DNA of 64,000 nucleotides, from the NCBI GenBank assembly GCA_949128115.1, contig OX421962.1:44787745-44851744 (forward strand), in the 5' to 3' direction. Under the pieces are notes generated by a model. That model was not told where the DNA came from. It made no database searches and was given only the letters and a program-made list of their open reading frames with translations. The position numbers were made by a program, and so were the translations under genes. The DNA is from Anaspis maculata (Eukaryota; Arthropoda; Insecta; Coleoptera; Scraptiidae). Below, one piece after another: positions 56,649 to 64,000 of the stretch. Position 1 is the first letter of the stretch, and each line of letters begins with the position of its first letter.

Positions 56649-57277
56649 CAGGGTGTTTGCAAACATGGGGTAGAAAATTGAACCGCAGTTAGAGAAATGC
56701 TTCAAACATATCAGAAAAATGTTCAAAAAAAAACATAGGGGGTTTTATTTTTGAAAATATGCAAGGTCAAAAGGTCGATCCCCTCTATTTTTGTTATTCT
56801 GAGAGATTTTAGTAAACTCTTTTCAACAGACCAAAGAGCAATGCTTCTGAACCTTCGAACGTGTTTTGTAATTCTGTGTACTATTATACAGGGTCAATCG
56901 TAAATCCTGAAAATCCAGTTTTCTCCAAAAATGCATGCAGAATATTTCATATGGGAACTATTTGTGTTATTTGTTGCTTCACATCAGTTTTATAACCTCT
57001 AGAACTTTTCACAAACCTTTTCAAAGAAAAATTGATTTTTAGGATTCATGACTCACCCTGTACACTACACCGAATTATAAAACACATTCAAAGACTCAAA
57101 AAACTTGTTTTCTTATCTGATGAGAAGAGTTTTCTAAATTCTTTGACAATAACGAATATAAAAAGGGTCGAAAGACAATGAAAATCATATTTCTTAAAAC
57201 ATTTTTTTGGCACTTTTGAAGCATTTTCTTACCTCTTCAATTTTTCAATTTTCTACTTCAAGTTTGCAAACATCCTG
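56649..57277. mobile_element. TA-flanked palindromic element, CAGGGTGTTTGCAAAC ends (first of three in a row)
   Basis: 'cagggtgtttgcaaacatgg' and 'tagaaaattgaa' at the left are mirrored by 'gtttgcaaacatcctg' and 'ttcaattttcta' at the right. TA lies on both sides. A 172-bp element is inserted within it. Confidence 0.8.
56889..57060. mobile_element. 172-bp TA-flanked MITE, CAGGGT(C/G) ends
   Basis: 'cagggtcaatcgtaaatcct' is mirrored by 'aggattcatgactcaccctg'. TA flanks it (56,887-56,888 and 57,061-57,062). Nested in the 56,649-57,277 palindrome. Confidence 0.75.
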
Positions 57278-57281
57278 TATA

Positions 57282-58311
57282 CACACCCAAATGGTCTAGG
57301 GATCACCCCGAAATTTTGTTTCGGCTGAAATGACAATTTCTCGAGAAAATTTTGCCCGATTTTGGAAATTTTTGAGGCGTTCAATAGACCAATCTTTTGA
57401 CGACAAGGTGCTACCTTAGGTCACTCTGCTGTTGACCTTCTGTATGATAATACAGGGTGACAATGAAAGGGACGCAAAAATGACCTGACTTTAGCAAAGT
57501 CCCGTTTTGAGAAAACAAGTCGCAGAAGTTTCTAGGCAACATTTTTGGGAAGCGTACATCAATATCCCGAAACGGTGTTGAACTTTCGATTGTATTTTGT
57601 TTTTCAAAGAGTTAGTGATTTTTTTTTTTGTGATTTATGGACCGCGAATCAGGCTGTCAAGAAGCATCTATGATGGGAAAAAATTCGTTACTATAGCAAT
57701 CATAATACAACGGAAACCTGCCGATGCGATGGTTCGATTTTAACCACCCCGGGCTATTTAACATGATTGTAATGCAATGTCGCAGCATGCTTGATTTGTC
57801 ATAGTCCCAAAAGAGGTATAAGTCTTTGCCACTTCTGAAAGTTGATGGGATCAAATTGTTTCATGATACATTTGACAGACCTGTTGTGGACGTTCCTGTC
57901 CAATTTCAAGGGTTAGCAAGACCGCTGGCTGAGTCTGTTACTACCAAAAATTTCAAAAATCACAAAAAATCAATAACTCCTTGAAAAAATGAAACACGAT
58001 CAAAAGTCCAAAACCGTTTCGGGATATTGGTGTACGCTTTCCGACAATGTCACCTAGAAAATTCTGCGACTTGTGTTTTCTTGAAACGGGACCTTCCTGA
58101 AGTCAGGTCATTTTTGCGCTCCTTTCATTGTCACCCTGTATATCGTACAGAAGGTCAACAATCGGGTGACTTGATAAGGTGCTATCTTGTAGTCGAAGGA
58201 TTACTTTATCGAACACCACAAAAGCTCCCATAATCGGTTAATGTTTTCTCGAGAAATTGTCATTTCAATCGGGACCAAATTTCGGGGTGATCCATTGACC
58301 ATTTGGGTGTG
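57282..58311. mobile_element. TA-flanked palindromic element, CACACCCAAATGG ends (second of three)
   Basis: 'cacacccaaatggtc' and 'gatcaccccgaaattt' followed by 'gaaatgacaatttctcgag' are mirrored at 58,240-58,311. TA on both sides. Outer arms resume around the inner palindrome at 57,453-58,138 ('ttgaccttctgtatgata' pairs with 'atcgtacagaaggtcaa'). Confidence 0.8.
57453..58138. mobile_element. 686-bp TA-flanked palindrome nested in the second element
   Basis: 'cagggtgacaatgaaaggga' with 'gcaaaaatgacctgact', 'aagtcgcagaa' and 'atcccgaaacgg' are mirrored in the right arm, which ends 'tttcattgtcaccctg'. TA lies on both sides (57,451-57,452 and 58,139-58,140). Confidence 0.83.
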
Positions 58312-58705
58312 TATACAGGGTGTTCCAGCGATGATAGCAAAAAAATAACTGTGGGTAGATCTTGTCAAAATATGACGGAAACCTATATACCATTTTGCAA
58401 AGTTTGGCCTAATAACAAAGATACAGCCTTACAAAGTCGACTTTTTCGAATTTAAAAAAATTGTAGCTCAGTAACATTTTGACTAATATAATTAATGAAA
58501 TTCAGCATAGACTGATTTGTCGATATCTACCAACCTGCCAAATAATGAAACAATTCCACCAGTGATGTAGGAGCTATGAGGGTCAATAATTCAGAAGCAT
58601 CCGAAGAAAAGTTGACCTAAGGTGACCTTTCATAACTTCTACGCCACTGATTGTATTCTTCCAAAATGTGGCAAGTTGACAGATAACTATGACAAACCAG
58701 CTTAT

Positions 58706-59056
58706 ATATATATAATAATATCTCTTTTTTACCCGTTAAGGTGTAAAGGTGCAAAAAATTACATTTCATTTTGATTTCATTAACTATTTCAACAAAATTT
58801 TAAACTTAAATTCTTGTTATCCCGAGCCGTATACGAATTCCCTCTATTTTCTTTTGTCTTCAGCCATTCTCTTTGCTTCATTCCATTCCACGTTTCTCTC
58901 CTTCAGTGTTTCTGCTACCGTCTGGTCCCATGTTTTTCTTGGCCTTCCTCTCGTTCTCTTGCCCAACGTCTTAGCCTCCCATACATTCTTCACCGGTCTT
59001 TCTTCGTTCATTCTCACTAAATGTCCAAACCATCTTAGTTGCTGTCTCTTGATTGA
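58706..59056 (-). mobile_element. 5'-truncated RTE-like LINE, 351 bp
   Basis: 'cagcttat' repeats at 58,698-58,705 and 59,057-59,064. Reading on the minus strand, the insertion starts within the 3' end of a reverse-transcriptase ORF, passes its stop, and ends in 3' UTR with a TA-rich tail (about 58,706-58,722). Truncation plus tail plus duplication is the signature of target-primed reverse transcription. Confidence 0.78.
58844..59054 (-). pseudogene. RTE-like reverse-transcriptase ORF, last ~70 codons
   Basis: The minus-strand frame reads 'LRWFGHLVRMNEERPVKNVW', then 'RTRGRPRKTW', then W/E/A/K-rich residues to 'EDKRK'. This is the hallmark LRW-GHV-RM-----K----...RGRP--RW tail of insect RTE/craniate-type non-LTR ORFs and related LINE debris. 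The stop (58,844-58,846, TAG) falls where the family usually has a tryptophan followed by R-(E/D)-F/V, and that continuation can still be read after it, so it is probably a nonsense mutation. No catalytic part remains. Confidence 0.8.
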
Positions 59057-59266
59057 CAGCTTATGCTCAATTAAAGCTTAATTTGTCGAAACGTTCCTGA
59101 GTTACAAATTTTTGAAATCCGAAAAAAGCGAGCTTTGAAGGACTGTATCTTTGTCATTAGGCCGAACCGAGGGCCGAACTTGGCAAAATGGTATATAGGT
59201 TTTCGTCATATTTTGACGATATCTACTTACTGTTAAATTTTTTGCTATCATCGCTGAAACACCTTG

Positions 59267-62200
59267 TATTTAGCAACCGTTGGCGATACTGTTCACTTTG
59301 CCATTCCTAATAATTGCTAAGGTGGCAGCAATATTAGTTAAATAACTTTTTTTTCTGTAGTGCATAGTAAAAATAAGTTTTGGGGTTGAAAAAATTAATT
59401 CATGAAATTCAAGAATTGTTTTCGATCCAGGACTCGATCCAGAATTTCATCCTATCACAGGGTGAAATCGCAGTTGTAAAAAAGAGTAAGGTGATTGATC
59501 CTGGAGAGGTAGTAATTAGGATTCAGGACAATTTATGACACAAAAAAAAATTAACGGGTTTAGTTACTATCAAAACAAAAGAATCATTACAATACATACA
59601 TGCAACTTGATTTCGCCGCTTTTACCAGAATGACCACTTACGTTGCGCAGATGACGCTGAATTCAAAGATGAGCAATAGGTGACAGCGCACGGCCTTACA
59701 ATCTATGACGTACCTTTTCGTTTATTAAATGGTTGTTCCGCGACCGCACGACGTTCAGCCAAAGTATCCTCTCAGCGCCAGCGTTCCAGCTTGTTATTTT
59801 TGCTCTAAAAAGTCATTCTACTGAAAATAAAAAGTAAACAGGATATAAGTGCTCTGTTCTTGTTGGGGCCACTCTACATTATGATCTATTTAGTTATAAT
59901 CATCATTGCGATTAATGGAACCGAGCAATAAGAATAATAATTATTCTTGAAACATGGGATCAAGAGTAGATAGAACAAGGATATTCCAAATTCACAGTGC
60001 TCTGGTTCAAACAATTTCCTGTCTGCATGGCAGAAAATAATAAGGCTACCCTAGAGCACACAACAATCATTGATGCCGTATACATTCTTTGATGGATCTT
60101 CTAAGCGAATTTTCTTTGTTTCCTGATTCCTGTTTTGTATGACATTTAAACAGACAAAAAAAAAACATCCTCTATCTTTCTCTCGCTCTCTCTTTCTCTC
60201 TCTGAATTTGAGCTATATACCTATACCCACCGACCGACCGGCGATAACAATTTTGTGACTTACCTTTATAACGGCTTCGCATTTTTTTTTGTTAGATAGG
60301 TACCTATTCGAATGGCCCACCGAGCAGATCCTGCGGGCAAACCTCAGTGAGATTAGGTACCTCAAGTCGCATCGACAATGGGGCCGTAACCGGAGACACA
60401 TTGCCGTGTCGAAATATCTTGTTGCAACGAGCATCAGCACAAACGTTGCGAATAATGTGTGAAATAAGTCGGAAGCGGGCCCTCGAGAGATGGGATACCG
60501 GAAAGCAAATCTTCCCACTGTGAAAATGGCTCCGATGGCGTTGATAGCGGAAGTTTTTCACACTATACACCTCACAGACAAGTTGGAAGGAAAGGAACCC
60601 GCCCGCGCGCCCAACCCTAAGTGAATTAGCCGGGGCGGCATCATTGACTCCTGTGCCTGGAAACTTCAAATATTCCAGATACGATTCTTTAGGAATTCTT
60701 TAGCGCGTTCTTGTTGCCATTCGGCAGATTGGCTCGTTTCAGCAGCAGAGAGCGATGCGGTTAGCCGAAAGCGACAATTTCGCAACTTTGCTCAACTCAT
60801 CAGCACCACTTGGACTTGTTATCGCCCTTCGATTCCGCACCATCCTCGAAAGCTCGCCGAATTGGTTGACCCTTCAAACTCTTTATGTTTGCCAGCTTGC
60901 ACGGGTTCTCTACGCCAAGCTAAAATGCAGGATTTTAGAATTCTCACCTTGCTTCCGCTTTGTAGACAGACTGTGGACCCACAAATATTACTGGATATAA
61001 TATATTGTCAATAAAAATCCAACATTTTCAAGAGCAATATAATTATTCTCATAAATGGAACAATAATAATAATCATCGTTGAACAAATCATTAATATTTT
61101 TAATTTAAAATATGAACTTGTATCGTACATAATTATCACAGCATTAACACATAGATAAACGTTGAAACACAGAACAGTTTGTTTTGATTGTTGTGACAGT
61201 CATTATAAAATATGTCGTATTTATCAACATGCTACATTTTATATACGAGTACACTTGAATAAGTATATAAATGACCTAAATTCACTTAGGGTATATAGAC
61301 ATACTAATGCAATAATTGTATTCGATGTATTGTGCTGTTCACACATAGCGATCAATGCTGCACCTGCACGTGTGCATGCCAAATATCTATATATTTTTGA
61401 TCGCTTGATGATATATTAACCTACATTATCATTTTTCTATTATGTTACATTAATCTGACCTAAAAATAGGTATAATCCAAAACACATTGTATATACAAGA
61501 GCTAAACAAGTTGAAAGCTCCTACCTAAACTATCCGAAAATTTATACCTAGCTATAGTTTTACATCTCTTTTTTTAAAGCCTGGACCGCGCGACGCCGTC
61601 ATTCTGAGACGACGGTTGTTAAAATACTCAACAAAATATTAAAGTCTTTGCACAGCATACATTCAACAAATGGTTATATTACATATTATTTTGTGGTAAT
61701 ACATAGAATATTTTGTATATCATATAATCATATAATATATATCATGAAATATTATGCGAAGCTAAGTTACCTACGGTATTTTACGTTTTGGTGTTCCCTA
61801 CCCAACCCTGTTGATTGCGATCTTGCAATACAATTAAACTTGCTGCGGTTTTTGTATAATGTACCGAAAACCAATTTAATGTATACACGAAATATTAAAA
61901 TATGTTCCTATCACATTTACTTATACACACCAGAAATTTGGAAAACATGGATATGACAGGAATTTTGACAACAAAGGTAACATGGAATCTCTAGTTAAGT
62001 AACTTACCTACCGAAAATCGTAACGGGCGATGAGTCATTGATATTTTCTAAAACAAAGAATATTTCGTTTTGATTTCAATCCATAGCCCTAAGGGATCAT
62101 CTGGAAAAAACGGTTCAAAATCCCTCAGTTTAGTTGTAAGTACCCAATTGAAAGTCATGATTCACACTTCATTTACTATCAGCAGAGAAATATAGAATAT

Positions 62201-64000
62201 AGGAATTTTCTGCAAGGATTTAGTAGCTCTCATCAACACTGATTAAGGAATATCGGCATTGACTTCCACGACGAATTATCGATAAACGTTATTGTCGGGA
62301 CAGCTCTTCAAAACTGATAACAAACAAGGAAGATTTGGGAAAAACATCCCGGGAAAACGGAACCCTAGCAACATCTTAATATTCCACCCTACGCAGCAAG
62401 CTGTACAATTAGGAGCATATAAAGAGTATATAAAAGTTTATCGAACATGTTGTGAGGAATCCATAATATCAAATAATTGTTCCCAAAAGCCCACACATTG
62501 TAGATGCACAAGAAAGCTGACATTTGGACCGTTGTATGATATTCACTAGTTGAGAATTGTGATATAGTATGTGCGCGTGATACAAAGCATGAACCCGTGT
62601 TTACGAACCTGTTTAGCAAACAAGAAATTTACAAGAAGAAAATGAACATATTTGCTATGAAATGGATATACAAAATCAACTTTCCATAGTACGGGTTAAA
62701 TTATACGTTCCCGTAGTGCTTGATGGCATCACATAGGGAGTAGGCAGTTATAGAGATAGCACGTAGGTTTTGAATCCTGGAACATAGACAGCCATCTGAG
62801 ATCGAGATCGTGAACTAGACATGTATGGCGCTGAATAGAATACTTGTTTGTATGTATAGTAAGGGGGTTAAAAAAATGCGCTGAAAAATCAAATACAGGC
62901 ATCTAGCCGCAGTCAGTTGCAGCGCAACAAAATTGCGCCAAGTTCCAGTAGACTTGTTAAATGAACGAAACAAACTTATACTCGTTCTCCGGCCTCTCAA
63001 CAGCAAATATCGGTACTACTATCGTATTGTATTATATTGTAGTTTTACAGTTGTATTCTTTTCGAAGCAAGTAGTTCCTCTCGATTCAAAGATTCTTCTA
63101 TAAATGCCTATCCCTTGATATTAGGTATACAGTTTTTCATCTACTACGCGAATTTGTGAGTGAATGACAAAACAGCACCAGTTTGAGAGTAAGCATAACG
63201 TCCAGCCTCACCAAGTTCAACAGTTCCATGAAAATGCTTCACGCCAAAAATCACAGCCACACCCAGACGTTATACTCCATCCTCCAGTTTCACCTATAAG
63301 GATCTTCTCGCCTTTTTTGACTTCAATGAAAAAAAGTGATATGCAACATTCAAAACCTCAAATCACGCGTTTCCTAATCTTCATAAGAATTTGTTTTTAT
63401 AAAGTCGTTAAAAATATATATACGGGATTTATCTATAACTTTGTAAAGCTAATTGACATGTTTTCAACACTATATTGTATTTTACTATCAACGCATACAG
63501 TTTGTCAAAGTAAATCGTTGAAAAATAAGCGCTCTCCTATCATACTTTGGTAAGTACATAACTTTATCAAAGTAGTTTATTCATAATATGTAGATGATAT
63601 AGATGTACTGTCAAATATACATAATGTATATCAGTAATATTGGAATCAGAATCACTTATGCTTACAATCATAACAAATATTTTATTACATTTGCAGAAGA
63701 GAATAGAGCGTGTAGACAATACCTTGCTACTTGGCATTTCACAATTTACAAAAGATCTTATGGTGAAAATTTACTGAAATTCAGATGCGATCACTGTGTA
63801 GTCACAGTGTATAAGTACCTACACAAATATAAAGAAAGTAAATGAATTCGAACACATTGGATGCGAACATAATCTACTTTGAATTCCATAAAAAATCAAT
63901 AAGTTATTGATTTCGTTAACAATAGACTATATATTGTGACAAGAACTGTATATAGGTATTCATTTTATGGAGTAGGATTTCCAAGGGGTTGAAGGCAACA
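59267..64000. other. Low-repeat AT-rich stretch without a defensible gene
   Basis: Little repeat structure is visible. At 59,780-59,850 a fragment matches the right flank of the 36-kb hairpin ('attctactgaaaataaaaag'). The 60,213-60,990 segment is GC-richer, and on the minus strand contains a donor-like 'aaggtaagt' (about 60,260-60,270) with a 121-codon frame above it. That could be a host exon or 5' UTR, but I recognise no protein. A His/Gln-rich frame (63,164-63,553, +) ends at a good donor 'ttggtaagta', and an acceptor-like 'tttgcag' lies at about 63,697, but phases do not join. Confidence 0.4.
60174..60204. repeat. CT-rich microsatellite
   Basis: Imperfect (TCTC)n run. Confidence 0.85.

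Larger units (their letters stand above)
58316..59266. mobile_element. TA-flanked palindromic element, CAGGGTGTTCCAGCGATG ends (third of three)
   Basis: 'cagggtgttccagcgatgat' with 'acctatataccattttgcaa' and 'aacaaagatacag' are mirrored by the right arm ending 'atcatcgctgaaacaccttg'. TA flanks both ends. Only TATA separates it from the preceding element. A truncated LINE lies near its centre. Confidence 0.83.

Noticed and set aside
60213..60669. GC-richer minus-strand frame with a donor-like site as the first exon of a gene
   Set aside because: Plausible location but the protein is unrecognised and no second exon could be joined.
63164..63845. Two-exon gene (frames 63,164-63,553 and 63,603-63,845 joined at ggtaagta / tttgcag)
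   Set aside because: Joining at the consensus sites gives a stop codon at the junction in the open frame; other phases meet stops.

Overview
This is eukaryotic nuclear DNA, almost certainly from an insect. It is AT-rich, with no operons or Shine-Dalgarno sites and no long uninterrupted reading frame (the longest is about 166 codons and unrecognisable). Nearly all the structure that can be read is transposable-element sequence. Frequent GTAGGTACCTA-like words, hAT ends, TA-flanked CAGGG palindromes, a tRNA-derived SINE and RTE-like LINE debris fit an insect. I lean towards a hemipteran such as a whitefly or aphid relative, but that is a guess. I found no intact host gene, rRNA, tRNA gene or CRISPR array.

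Layout. 0-1.4 kb: a long palindromic element (6-1384) with a SINE inserted in its left arm. 1.8-4.3 kb: a terminal-inverted-repeat element carrying a tyrosine-recombinase (Crypton-like) fragment, a small MITE, and one hAT-type element nested in another. 4.4-8.4 kb: several MITEs, a 32-bp tandem repeat and a THAP-domain fragment. 8.4-17.6 kb: mostly unrecognised, with one 1.08-kb palindrome (12,250-13,327) and a MITE. 17.7-22.9 kb: long palindromes and hairpins. 23.1-25.3 kb: a hAT-like MITE, then a five-copy 330-bp satellite. 27.4-31.5 kb: LTR-like sequence, an inverted stray satellite monomer and a 1.0-kb tandem pair. 32.3-34.2 kb: a 1.9-kb palindrome related to the one at 20.9 kb. 35.6-42.9 kb: hAT elements with many nested insertions. 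43-46.6 kb: a pogo-like MITE, an LTR-like fragment and a 1.9-kb hAT element. 49.2-49.6 kb: an exact 153-bp-arm hairpin with a 12-bp target-site duplication. 50-51 kb: an inverted-repeat element enclosing a non-LTR reverse-transcriptase fragment. 56.6-59.3 kb: three palindromic elements end to end, with further insertions inside. 59.3-64 kb: low-repeat, AT-rich sequence with no gene I can defend.

How the parts relate. Target-site duplications, and pairs of arms where one is empty and one is filled, give an insertion order at several places. They also show that at least four transposition chemistries acted here: hAT (8-bp duplications), TA-targeting, TAA-targeting (Harbinger-like), and target-primed retrotransposition. 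The dominant theme is long imperfect palindromes, unusual in number and in how they nest and abut. All coordinates were read by eye; divergent repeat boundaries are good to about 10 bp.
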